From Owenia fusiformis (lineage: Eukaryota > Annelida > Polychaeta > Sabellida > Oweniidae): a stretch of DNA of 64,000 nt. The stretch's first letter is position 1. The number at the start of each line of letters is the position of its first letter. Positions 22,656 through 34,896 of this stretch are shown piece by piece. A program made the position numbers and the translations under genes. The DNA lies in assembly GCA_903813345.2 (NCBI GenBank), contig CAIIXF020000011.1, positions 22,675,754-22,739,753 on the forward strand, read 5' to 3'. The notes below the pieces were generated by a model, which ran no database searches, was not told the DNA's origin, and saw only the letters and a program-made list of their open reading frames with translations.

Positions 22656-25600
22656 ATGGCCGGTGATATACAGACAGAAAGAACTATAGATACTATCAGG
22701 GGTCACATTGATGCAATCTCAAGCTTCCTACAATGTTACATCCCACTTGCTAACACACACACCACTGACTTCATCATTAACAAAACATGGGATAAGATGG
22801 TGCCTGTTAACATTGCAGATGAATTACTTAGCATTAGTTCTACTGCCTTTATTGAGCTCTTATGTGATTGTGGGACTGAAACTTCCTCATCACCTATAGC
22901 ACCATTTACAAAGCCTGCAGAGGAGTGTATCAGAGGTACTTATACACAATTCCATTTTCAGGTTTTGCTATGGGTGTATAGATTTTTTCCAGCAGAGGCT
23001 ATTGGTCAAAAATTAATGTAAAGGCTTAGACACTGTGCTGGAGTATGTGATTTGAGATCAATCAAGATAATGAATTAGTCAATTTGGGTAGAAGCATCAC
23101 ATTAAATGGCTTATAACAGTATAAGCAAAGCTTATGTTCTATTTATAATGTCTTAATAAGAAATATCGCTTATTCAGATGATCACATGAAGGCAAAAATA
23201 AACAAAAGCACATGCCATTGTTGTTTTGCATTGATAAATCTCAATATAACCATTTTTGTTCCAGATTCAGTTGCCAGGAAGCTTAGCAAAAATGAACAAC
23301 CAAAATGGGTCCATAGCAACCTAAAGTCATTTCTGCAAACCCTGCAAGGTTTAACTCTCCCTCGTCTCAATGTACTGACAGACATTGAGGAGCTCACTGA
23401 ATATTTAGCTGAAGATCAGAAACAGGATATTTTCATTAGGAACTTTATGTCAGCGAAGAAAAGTCATGAAGTTGAACTGATGGCCAATCTCTGTTCATTA
23501 CTGGCATCACATGTTGGCACTGATAAGGTAAGATTTCAGGGAGGGTGGAGAGGAGATCAATTGGGAATCAAAGCTCCACTTATTTTTGTGGGCTATTTTA
23601 TTAGAGTGCCAATAATTCTTAACAAGTTTAGATGTAGTGCACACTTGCTCATTTGCACAAAACGATGACAATATAGCACTTGGGATTGTACCTGTGATAT
23701 TTGGTGATCCCTAGCAGGTCGTTCAATTTTTGCTCTTTTGTATCTTTACTTTACATTTACAATACATTGAATATCTACTTCATTAGTTACAGTGTTAAAT
23801 AATGCAGGGATTTCACTGAGCTCCATTACATGCACTATGAGAGTATTATAACCCCCTCACCCTCTGATTTTTCATACAACTACATTTATGGGTATTTTCA
23901 GGTTATTGACATTGGCAGTGGAAAAGGCTACCTCAGTGCTCAGCTTTCCCTGATGTACAATCTCCATGTTCTTGGTATAGACTCCTCTACAGGCAACACA
24001 CATGGTGCAAATGATAGGGCAGGGAAATTATCTAAATACTGGAATGGACTAGTGAGAAATGCAACAGAGGATGCAACACTAAATGGCAAACCGGTAAAGC
24101 GTGGAAAGAAATATAAGAAGCGATTAAAAAAACAAAGGGAATTTGATGCCACAGTGGATAAAGCAGGCCAGACAGATGACTTTGATATCACAAATAAAAT
24201 TAATACATCTTGTGCAATAACTGATGAGAGTAACAAACCTTTGAGAACTGAAAATTATTTACTTGAACATCAAACTGATGTACAAGATCAAGGGGAAAGT
24301 ATGGCACAAAGCTATAAAGATAAACCAGATAAATCCCATAAGGAAGTGTATGATAAAGCCAAAACTAATATTGCTAGAGCAAAGGAGAACAGAACTACAT
24401 TTATACCTCTCACTATGTGGATAGATACTGACACTGATTTAGAACAGTTGGTTATGGATCACCTCAGTACTAAAGAGGATAACTCTACAGCTATACAATC
24501 TGGTAGCCCTCACTTCAAAAATGATAATGCATTTGATGATATTTCTAACTGTGTTTCCCCTAATGTTAAAACTGCCAGCAGTGCTGCCAATGATGACATT
24601 CCACATGCTGCCAGTGATGATTTACATGCTTACACTAATAGTATGCCACACTCTACCAGTATTGATATACCCCATGCTGCCGATAATGATATACCTCTAG
24701 TTGCAATTAATGGTTTCCCACTCACAGCCATTAATAGTGTTCAACACGCTCCTACAAAAACTGCCTCCAATGCTTCTTTATCCTACCATATCCCACAGTC
24801 TTCCATTAATGATATCCAACACGCTGCCACCGATGTAGCGCTAACTGGACTACATACATGCGGTAACCTAGCAACAAGCATGTTGAAGCTGTTTGTGGCC
24901 AATCAGAGCGCACGGACTGTCTGCAATGTAGGATGTTGTTACCATCATTTAGATGAGCAGTTTGTTATCAGCCCATTTAGTAAAGATGGTAAGAATCGTA
25001 AGAATGTTTCATTTATTCAAGTTATTTTGCGATTTATTTAGGATATACAGTAGAACCTGTCTAATTTGAATGCCATTAGGGCCAGCCAAAATGTTTTGAT
25101 TAGCAAATGTTCACATTTCAAGCTTTCTTGATGAGTCAAAGGACTGAGAAAAAGTGTTCATATTAAAATGTGGTCTGATTAGAGAGGTTTTCAAATATAG
25201 AGGTTTTACTTGATTTAGAAAAAAGTATAGAGATGAAGTGACTTTTGAACATGTTTAAGAGATTAAAAATGATATAAAGTAAGTTGAATATAAACAACAA
25301 CAAAATATCTTAACATTGGTATTTGTCAATGTATAATCTCATAGTCTTGCTTCAAGACCCCCCCCCCTTACTTCAACAAATGTTGTTGCTTGAAGAAGAT
25401 AAATGGATCCAGGGCCTTGAAGCAAGACTATTATGTAATATCATGAGCTAAATGACTTGAGGCTCCATTACAGGTGAGACACACGACCCTTCTAAAGCTG
25501 GCTTTCCAATGAGTGCCTTTCTACGGGAACAATGTATTAGACTGGGAAGAAATGCAAGGATGACTGCATGTCAAGCCATTGATAGAATCTCAGCAGAACA

Positions 25601-28600
25601 AAAGGTAAATAAGTAAACACAGGTGACAAAAGGGAGAGACAAAAGAGCATTACCCAGAAAGAAAAGAAACAGCTAGTATAACTGGTCATAGGGCAAAACA
25701 GACAAAATCCCAAACTATGATACATGTAACAAAGAAACAGTGTCTTACATCCCCCTCAGTTGTTTGACATGCTGTAAAAGGCTTTGTATAAAAAACCTCC
25801 TACCTCATACGTACCTACGTGGAACATGATACAGTCATTGAAGGGTTCAATTTGAAAGATTATTAAATATCAAAATAGCTCAAATTATTAACATTTCTAC
25901 AATTCCGGTTTTATTTTATGACTTTTGACAAACATACTTTGGTGTTACTGTATGCACTTGTCCCATCATCAGCAATGTGCCTGGTTTCATTGTTATTTCG
26001 GGTCTTTCAACATTGTATAACTCTACCAGGTGACCCCACCAAAGTGGTGTGGGACAAGTGTGTGCTTCTCAAGCTAAATACTTCTATTAGTAATGTTTAA
26101 TTGTTTTCCAGTCATCTGCTCTTTTGATCCAGAGCCATTTTGATGCTTTCTCTGCTATTCTTGTAATACTTCCAATTGCTTGCTTCCTTGTATTGCCATT
26201 TATTCCTAATAGTCCTAATGTTCTCCAGAGGGATTGTCCTGCAAACCCTCGACAGCCAACCTCTACCGGTTCACATCTGGCTGTATATCCCTTGTTCCTA
26301 CACTGCTCCACTAATTCTGCATATTTTTCTCGCTTCCTTTCTTGAGCTTCCTGTATGTTTTCCTCCCATGGCACTGTTAGTTCTATTAGCACTATATGCT
26401 TTGATGAATTTGACCACAACACTATGTCTGGCCTTAGTGAGGTTTCCACTACTTCCTCCGGGAATTTTAGCTGTTTCTCTAGGTCCACCATGAGGGTCCA
26501 GTCATTTGCTGTGTGTAGAATTCCAGTAGGTTTCCTTACTTCCTTTGTTATGCCTTCTCCTGCTTTGATGAAGTTGATATATTGGGTTCCTAGTTTCTTG
26601 TGTTTTTTCCTCCTCTCTGTCTCAATGACCTGTGCTAACTCCTTCAGGACTTGGTCATGTCTCCACCTGAACCTTCCATCTGCTAATCCTTTCCTACAGG
26701 CTGACATGATGTGTTTTAGGTTTGATACTGCCCCGCATAATGGGCACTCTGCTGTCTCTGCTAGCCCCATAGTGACTAGATTGGATGGTGTAGGTAAGAC
26801 GTCATATGTTGCTTTAAGCAGAAAACTAATAGTTTGTGGCTGCTCCTTCCATAAATCATTCCAAGTTAGTTTCCTTTCTCTAACGCCTTCCCATTTCATC
26901 CATTTACCTTGTTTCTTCATCTCAATAGCCTTAACTCTTCGGTCTTCCTCGAGGCTCTCTCTTACTTCTAGCTGGATCAGATCTCTGTTTTCACGGTCTG
27001 TTGCTTCATTCCATAGTGGTTTTGAGCCAAATCCTAAGCCCTGTCTTCCTTTGGCTACCCGCCCTACTAAAACTTTTTGCTTGAGCCTGTCCTCTGCTCT
27101 TGTTAGCTCCTCTTCAGCATTCCACTTCCATCCTGTTTTCTCATGGGTGCTGCTCTTTGAAATCTTGGTGTCTTTGGCATTCCTTATCATCACAATCTTC
27201 CTGACTTTGGTTACCTTGTATTCTTCTGTCATTGATTTGATCGGTAGGTGAAGCATGTTTGATTCTCCATAAAATCCTGAGCTGCTGAAGCTTTTTGGTA
27301 CTCCGAACCACTTCCGTAGGTATTTGTTTGTTTTCCTCTCTAACATCTCCACTGTTGTCATTGGCACTGCATACACGAGAAGTGGCCATAATATTCGAGG
27401 TAGTATTCCATGCTGGTATATCCATGCCTTGTATTTTCCCGGTAGCCCTGATTTATCTACCAGTTTGAACCAGGTATCTAATTGGTCCTCCATTTCCCTT
27501 ATGCTCTTCCTGTCTGAAAGTGATGCATCAAACACTTTCCCTAAGCTTTTCACTGGTTTTTCTGTAACTGTTAATATATCCTGTCCATCTATGTTGAACT
27601 TGAATTTTCCATCTACCTTCCCTTTCTTCAGTACTAGGCTGCGTGATTTCACTGGCTTGAATTTCATCCTGCCCCACTTGATAATCTTTTCTAGTCCTTT
27701 GAGTATCCATCTTGCTCCCATGACTCCCCTGGTTGTTACTGTTAAGTCATCCATGAATGCTCTGATGGGTGGCTGTCTAGTACCAGAGCTTGTTGTTGGC
27801 CCTCTGCATTCCTGTTCTGCTGATTTTGCCAGTAGGTTCATTGCTGCTGCAAACAATATAACAGAAAGTGTACATCCAGTCACTATTCCTACTTCTAACT
27901 TGATCCAATTTGTAGTAAACTGCTTTGTAGAAAATCTCATCTTGAAGTTGTCATAATAATCTAAGATCATCTTCTGTATCTTCTTTGGAATGTAGTAACT
28001 CATCATTGTGAACTCTACTAACTTGTGGGGTAAGGAACCATAAGCATTTGCTAGGTCCAACCACAGCACTGTTAAGTCACCTTTACTTTCTCTTGACTCC
28101 TTGATAAGTTGTGTCACCATAGCTGTGTGCTCTATACATCCCGACATTCCTGGGATTCCTCCTTTTTGTACTGATAGATCAAGGTATTCATTTTCTATCA
28201 GAAACGAAGTCATACGTCTGGCCACAACGGCCATGAATATTTTTCCCTCCACACTGAGAAGAGAAATGGTCCTAAATTGACCTACAGCTTCCGATTCATC
28301 TTCCTTGGGAATAAAACATCCTTCTGCTGTTTTCCATTGTGGGGCTGTATAGCCTTTCCTCCAAACTGCTTTCAACAACTTCCATAATCGTGTTAATAAC
28401 TTTGGACATCGCTTGTATATCTTATATGGTATTCCACTTGGCCCTGGAGCAGATGAGGCCCTAGCATGATACACGATATCTTTAATTTCTTTGAAAGTTG
28501 GCTCCTTCAGATTAAATTCCTTAGTTGGGGGTGGGTATTCTAGTATCAAGTCACACTCCCCTAATTCCTCGTTTCTCCTGATATCCTTATGGGTCATGGT

Positions 28601-31115
28601 TAAGTGGTTTTCTACTTCTTCTTTAGAGCTTCTAAGGGTACCATTCTTCTTCTGGCCTAGTAGTTCCTTGACAAATCCAAAAGGGTCCTTTGTAAAAGAT
28701 GCTCTTCTCTTCGAGCGTTCTCTTCTACGTCTCCTGTGATATTCTGCTCTTCTTAATGTTTTGAGTTTACATCTGGCTATCTCTCAGTTCGCTAAGTGCG
28801 TTTCTCTCTACAGGTCCAGCATGTTTGTACCTTTTCTTCAGATCTCTTAGTTGCTTTCTCACCTCTTTAATATCCTTCTGTCTTCTACTAATGTTAACAG
28901 TATGTGATTTTAAATGGCATTTTTCTTCGACTCCAAATCTGTCTGTTGCAATTGAGTATATGATGGTTGTCATGGCTTGTATCTTCTTTTCAACTGGTCC
29001 ACTTAGAGAAGACTCCAAAATTGATTCTAAGTCTTCATCCAGATTACTCCATTCCTCTTTCTTTGTGGCATTAGGCCATTTAATCCTCTGGAGTCTCTCT
29101 TCTTTAGCTTTGGCAGTCTCATTCGTCTTTGGAACTTGGACGTTCCTGGCACTGTGGTTTTTGTCCTGGCCTGGCCCCTCCTTCGTCTTATCAGGTGTCC
29201 CTGAGCGCTGTTCCATCTTCGACTGAGACTGGCACCGCGACTTGCCTTGGTGAATTTTAAGTCCTCTGTCGTTTTTGCATTCTTTGCCGCAACTGCATAT
29301 TCTGCCTCTGTTCAATGTCCTTGTCCTTGGGCGTGCTAAGTCGATATTCTGTATTCCTTCTAGACAGATGACAGATCCATAAATAAAGGCATATGATTGC
29401 ATTTTAATGTGTAATGACCCGAGAGCGCCCCAGGGGAATAAATAACTTACGACCGCGAGCATAGATCCAACAAGCCAGATAAAGAAATTGATAGAAAGTG
29501 TTCTAAATTCGATGCCCCTTGTGCGAATCGAACCCAGCTGGGATGTAGTAGCAACTTGCTATCAAGGGTTATTACAAATGCATCTATATTTCATCATAAA
29601 CTAAGATTTAATAAACTAAGATCTTTAAAATCGAACCCTTCAAAGACTGTATCATGTCCCACGTACGTGGGTAGGTGGGTATGAGGTAGGAGGTTTTTTA
29701 TACAAAGCCTGCTGTAAAAGATTGTGTACAACTACATACAGTTTGGAATTCTATTCCTGTTGTTACCTTGGTCCTAGTTCATTAGAAGATAGAATAGTGG
29801 GGAAGTCTAGATGTATCTGAGAAGAGAATTGACCCGACATTGTCAACCAAAACTGCAGGTTTTCAAAATAATAGAAAAAATCTTAAAGTTGACATCATAA
29901 ATCTAGCCAATATACAGTGTCCTTGGTATGCAAAAGGGTGCTATGATTTTTTTATTTATAGTTTTTTTATTTCACAAATTAACATTACTACAATCTCATT
30001 TTGGCTGGTCTCAAATGAGCACAATTAGCCAAGTCAGGATATATTGGAAAGGTCTATTTGCATCAATCATATTCTTGCAGACTCCACAGAAGTCCTTATT
30101 CTGGAGAGCACTACTGCAAGTGATTCTTAGCGACCTAACAGCTGAGAAACGAGATGATTGGCATGTTGGGAAAGTTGCCTCCAAGTGCAGTGATTTCTCA
30201 GAATATGTTATTAAATCCTGTAAAAAGCTGGGAATTGACTCAACAAAGGTAAAGTATGAGGACAGGCCTCCTCGACTTAAACTCATGTGGTTCACAATGT
30301 TGAAACTCAATGCGCGAGTAGAGAAATAATTTCGGGAGAGAGGAACATTCTGGTGGTTCATGACTGAAGAATCAATATTCATGGTGTGAGATAGGTGTAG
30401 GTGTGAGAATGTGGTTCGGGTGGAAGGAATAAAGTCAGCGACGTTGGGACTGAGTCAGGGTTTAGGAGGCCTGGAGGAGCACAGTTACACTTTGAATAAC
30501 ATGACTGACAATATTTTAAAAACTCCTTTGATCAAGAATTATTCATTTTTACTATTTCTAAATTCAAAGAAACTGTGCTTTGAGAAAATGGGCTAACAAG
30601 GTTCATAAGGGAAAGATCAGGAACTGTACTGTATGTATGTAAAGCCCAATCAGTGATATAAGACAGGTTAATTGGCACAATGGGCTAGCTAAAATGTATT
30701 TGCAACAGCATCTTGTTTAATTGAACTGTGTGTGCATGAATCTGATGAATGCATTATGGATTTTATATATGTTGAGCTTAAAATGTTGTGCAAAACATCT
30801 CTCTGATAAAATCAAGTTCATGCAGTATTGTATCATTCAGCCATATATACAAGTTTCAATATACTCTTTTTTCAGTTAACCCCAACTGCAATAGAAGGCT
30901 ATGTGAACAAATACAAAGACCAAGAGGCCAAACTGAACTCATTCTTCCTTCTCAAAGCTGCCCTAGGCCCTGTCATAGAGGGATATATACTATTAGATAG
31001 ACTGCTATATTTGATGGAACACAAAATCAATGTGGTACATTTAGTGCAATTGTTTGACCCGGTCACATCTCCAAGATGCTATGCTATTATTGGAATCAAA
31101 GACAAAAGGACATGA
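22656..31115 (+). CDS. METTL25: METTL25, SAM-dependent methyltransferase-like protein, 722 aa
   Basis: Six coding exons: 22656-22935, 23265-23527, 23902-24988, 25474-25604, 30081-30248 and 30876-31115 (2169 nt, phases agree, GT-AG). The N-terminus has the family's ANTHTTDF-like motif (residues ~32-39) and PKWVHSNLKSFLQTLQGL. Exon 3 opens with the SAM-binding motif VIDIGSGKGYLS at residue 182. The later motifs LTGLHTCGNL (from ~495) and NVGCCYHHL (from ~523) follow, then the C-terminal helical part. The order is that of METTL25/METTL25B, whose substrate is not firmly established. METTL25 fits better than the shorter METTL25B because of the long insert, but the two are close. About 270 polar residues between ~215 and ~490 separate the two halves of the methyltransferase fold. 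Intron 4 (25605-30080) contains a nested transposon. AATAAA lies right after the stop (31117-31122). Confidence 0.92.
25046..25210. mobile_element. Interspersed MITE, copy 2 of 3
   Basis: It begins ACAGTAGAACCTGTCTAATT and ends GATTAGAGAGGTTTTC followed by GAGGTTTTACT, with a GTTCACATTTCAAG block inside. The same motif order is found at 12906-13092 and 59511-59698. It lies in METTL25 intron 3. Confidence 0.65.
25923..29360 (-). mobile_element. Nearly intact RLE-type non-LTR retrotransposon, antisense in METTL25 intron 4
   Basis: The borders are read from the intact MITE copy. There is at most a 1-bp target duplication, so this insertion left no long repeat, unlike the one at 3182-4979. The element is about 3.44 kb with a ~164-bp 3' UTR and no poly(A). 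It encodes zinc-finger N-terminus, reverse transcriptase, CCHC knuckle and restriction-like endonuclease in one direction. I cannot tell whether its 5' end (29360) is complete. The R2/R4/NeSL/HERO group fits; I do not assign a clade. Confidence 0.88.
26087..29360 (-). pseudogene. LINE polyprotein (zinc finger, reverse transcriptase, CCHC, RLE), one frameshift
   Basis: The upstream frame (about 29360-28767) carries the finger CSCGKECKNDRGLKIHQG and a basic/coiled region. The downstream frame (to stop at 26087) carries RT motifs: PGPSGIPYKIYK, FIPKEDES followed by FRTISLLSVEGKIF, LWLDLANAYGSLPH, GCTLSVILF, and AFMDDLTV as the catalytic loop with FMDD rather than the usual F/YADD. The knuckle ECPLCGAVSNLKHIMSAC and the nuclease PDIVLWSN, IVLIELTVPWE, VEVGCRGF follow. 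The two frames meet near 28770-28780 within GAGAGATAGCC and differ by a single-base shift, with no other disruption. The protein would copy its RNA at a nicked target in the nucleus. A programmed frameshift is possible but a one-base deletion is simpler. Confidence 0.85.
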
Positions 31116-32298
31116 TAATAAAAATGTGATAATAAATACATGATAGTAAATCATAGTTATATGTATTAAAAACATGATAATAAAAAATGATTATGAATAC
31201 ATGATAATAAAACAAAGTTATATTAAAAATTAAAATTCATGACAAGGAGACCTTAACTATAAATTGATAGCATACCTGGCAAGCTTACAAGTTAATGTGC
31301 TTTGTGCATGAATGAAAACATTAACTTGGTCAATTTTTGTAGAGTAATAAAAACTATGAATCAGCCAGTCTGAATTACATGATATAATTATTATCTACTA
31401 CTGCATATCATGAATCCTGTCAGTCGCACCTGTGTTTTGTATATCCTGAAGCTTTAAAGGATCTACTTTGTCTTCTCACACTATTCTGGCTGATGAAATA
31501 CTCATTGGCCAGGAAAAATAAACAAACTAGAAAAACAGCAACTCCACGGAGTAGCAAATCCAACCGAACAAAACATGTTTTGATAAAAAAAATTGTGCCA
31601 AATTCATCCACTGGTATTTGAATTATCAAAGATTATGTCTTTATGAAACATGGTTGCCATTTTGAAATTCAGCTGTCATCTTTAGATTTCTTCTTTAGCA
31701 GAGAATGTCTGTCCAATGATATCTGGGTTATCAAAGGTTATCAAAGATGGCAGCCATTTTGAAATTCAGCTATCGCCTTTGAAAGGACCTTATACACCCT
31801 CCATTGGGATCTCCCCATGGGAAAAAAATAATTCATCTGATTTTTCAAAATGAGTATTCTGCTTCAATTATTACATTTATATGCATACTAGTATCTTGTT
31901 GACCTATATTCAGCACTGTATTGATGTATAGGCCACTTATTAGGGTCATAATTCAATCATGAAGTGTAGAGGCATAGATTCCAAACCAGGAAGTATTTTT
32001 GTGTCTGTCAAAATCCATTTACATCCTACGCATCCCTGCATCATATCCAAATATGTTACTACATAATGAAATATAATAGTATAATCTTTGGTTTTACAAA
32101 CTTTTATGATATTTGATAAGTGTAAAAGTTGTTTTTGGAGCATTATAGCCATTTTGTAGGGAAAAAAATGATGAAAAAATGTACAATCTTTTAATTTTAA
32201 GTATGACCTGAATCGATTGCAAACTTCATATTTGCACATTTGATGAGATAAACCATTTATGTCATATTGTGAAATAATTAAGTTTGCAATTGATTCAT
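31116..32298. other. Gene-free stretch downstream of METTL25
   Basis: It starts with a degenerate CATGATAATAAAA tandem array (about 31111-31215). Two direct copies of a TGCCATTTTGAAATTCAGCT-type segment lie near 31650 and 31745. No exon is visible. Confidence 0.4.
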
Positions 32299-33608
32299 AG
32301 CGAGATCAATAGTGCAAGAAAACAGGCAAACAGTTCATTCATGGAACGAAGCATGAAACCTTCCACATATCATCAGAATACCATTCCCTTTGATTTAAGA
32401 GCCAGAGCCATTTTTGTGGTCCACTAGAATGGTCAAAAAAATAGTAAGAACCCCCTCCCACCAAAGCCCATGGGGGTGGGGAGATAAAGGAATATTTTTT
32501 TCATAAAAAAATTTCTTTGAATATGGTCATACTACAGTTTTAGTGTGCTATTTTCATGGTAAAGAAATTTTGCAAACAAAACAAGATGATTTATCATTGA
32601 TTTCCATCATCATTAAAGACTAATCATGGGCGACGCCCACTTTTCGTACCTTGAACATTTAGGTTATTAAATCTCTATCATGGGTTGAACAAATGAATGC
32701 AATTCAGTTTTCTGGATAACACCAGATACCTTTTTGATGCTAGGTGCTATAATTAATCGTAGCATTTGACTTTTTAAAGGCTTACACCATATCACAACCC
32801 TGTTTAGAAGAAGAAAGCAAGCAACAAACGTCCCAGATCTACAACATGTATCCACTATTCTATGTACATGTATGTTGAGTCTCTATACTCTCCTGAAGAG
32901 AACCTATGCTACAGATACAACTTTCCAGAATTTAGATGATGATGTGCTTAAACAGTTTGATGAATGGTGTGCTGACCCGGTGCCTAAACAGTTTGATGAA
33001 TGGTGTGCTGACCAACAGAATGTACCAGTACCAGTGAACATTTAGGCTATTAAACCTCTTTCATGGTTTGAACCGGTACCAGAAGGGCCGCCACAGTCAC
33101 AGCCTGCAGTCTCTAAATTCTCAAGAGAGCCTATACTACATACACAGCTGTCCAGAATCTAGATAATGAAGTGATAAACAGTTTGATAAATGGTGTGCTG
33201 ACCAACAGAATGTACGAGTCTTTAAGTTTTGGTTTCCGATTATTTGAATTGAAATACTGTGCCTTAACTAAGTGTGGGCTATCAGAGAGGGAAATTTCCC
33301 TCTTTATCTCTAGTCAATGAGCAATCTTATCTCCTGGTTTTTTGTTTTTTGACCTTGTCAATATGTTTGCTGAGTACCAGTTCAGTATATCATCAGAACT
33401 CAAAGTTAAAAAATGGATAGCTTTTGGAAAAGTAAAAAATTAGAGATATCTCACTTCCCATGAAATTGCAGCTGCCCTTTGACATGGTAGGACTATGTGT
33501 CTCCCCTTATTTCATGCCCCAACAGGTTCAGACACTATATCTGGATTCCAATCATTGAACATTTTGTTGAGATTTTATACAATAGAGACAACAATGAGAT
33601 AACTGTAA

Positions 33609-33917
33609 ATGCTGCAAGACAAGAAATGTTCACAAAGAAAACAACTCAAATTGAGAACATCCCACCATAAGTTGCATAAGTTGGTTCCAGACAATTATAC
33701 CTATGTCAGTCCTCGCTTCACCCTCACAATTGAGTTGGGAATCCATAACCACAAAGGCTGGGAAAATAATTTGGGTGCCAGTGTGGAAAACATTGCCCAA
33801 GCCCCAGATGCATGCCAAATGCTAGTAAAATGCAGCTGCAAACAAAAGTGCTCAACAAAAAGATGCAAGTGCTTTTTTGTCATTCTAGTGAACCACAAAA
33901 ATGGCTCTGGCTCTTAA
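33609..33917 (+). pseudogene. Transposon-associated CXC-like cysteine-rich domain relic
   Basis: A 102-codon frame ends with GWENNLGASVENIAQAPDAC and then MLVKCSCKQKCSTKRCKCFF. The CxCxxxCxxxxCxC spacing after an AP-[DE]-x-L-like lead is that of the tesmin/CXC-type domain found at the C-terminus of many invertebrate transposon-linked proteins. The domain is cut short: the second cysteine cluster is missing and the frame runs into the arm sequence CATTCTAGTG. The matching place in the right arm (34474-34590, minus) has lost the cysteines. It is not a working gene. Confidence 0.45.
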
Positions 33918-34896
33918 ATCAAAGGGAATGGTGTCCTGGTGATATCTGAAAAATTGCAAATGCCCCCTCCAATCAAATCCTGGGGGAGGGGAGGGAAGTA
34001 TTTTTTGTTGATTTTTTTTTAATATGATCTATATTCATTTTTAGTATGTTATTTTCAGTGTATAAAAACAATTTTCAAGATTGCATCCATATTTCTCATG
34101 GATATTCATTGTTAAAGCCTGACCAAGGGCGACGGCCACTTTATCAACATGTTAATATACAAGTTAATGAGTCTTCTATTGTGAATAGAAAAATTACCTA
34201 ATAAGGCTGAATAAAATTGATAAGATTAAGTCAGTTATTTATGTTAAGATGATAATTTCTTTAAGTAAGTCAAGTGAAAGGCCACATCCCTTTTCGATAT
34301 AAAGATATAATAATATATAATTCATAATTAATGATATATTATTTTGGCTTTTAATGAGAGCACTTTGACTAATTGATACAAGTTACCTTATTAGGTATCT
34401 TAACTGCAGTTCAAATATCCTATTTTGTGCATTTAAGCACTTCAACACTCTATTATTATTATCACTGAGCTAGGTGTCATGTCCATTACAATCCTGCATT
34501 TTACTAGCGTTTGACTTGCATCTGAAGCTTGGGGCAATGTTTTCTCCACTGGCACCCAAATCATTTTTCCAGCCTTTGCTGGTGCAGTGTCTGAACCTGT
34601 GGGAGAATGAAATAAGGGGAGAACATAGTTCTATCATGTCGTATCAAGGGCAGCTGCAATTTCATGGGAAGTGAGGTATTTCTAATTTTTTTTTCCAAAA
34701 GCTATCCATTTTTGAACTTTGAGTTCTGATGATATACTGAACTGGTACTCAGCAAGCATATTGACAAAGTCAAAAAACGAAAAACCAGGTGACAAGCTTG
34801 CTAATTGACTCAAAGAGGGAAATTTCCCTCTCTAATAGCCTACACTTAGTTAAGGCACAGTATTTGGATTCAAATAATCTGAAACCAAAACTTAAA

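Larger units (their letters stand above)
25780..29709. mobile_element. Second copy of the 482-bp MITE, interrupted by a LINE, in METTL25 intron 4
   Basis: The ends GGCTTTGTATAAAAAACCTC (25780) and its inverse (to 29709) match the intact copy at 15012-15493, as do the internal blocks on both sides of the interruption. A 10-bp target duplication TGCTGTAAAA flanks it (25770-25779 and 29710-29719). Together with the 9 bp of the other copy this is in the Mutator-like range. Aligning with the intact copy puts the break between TTATGAC and TAGACAG, where 3.4 kb of LINE is inserted. Confidence 0.88.

Noticed and set aside
26355-27956. Long plus-strand frames opposite the LINE
   Set aside because: They are the antisense of the retrotransposon frame; the minus strand carries all conserved RT and nuclease motifs.
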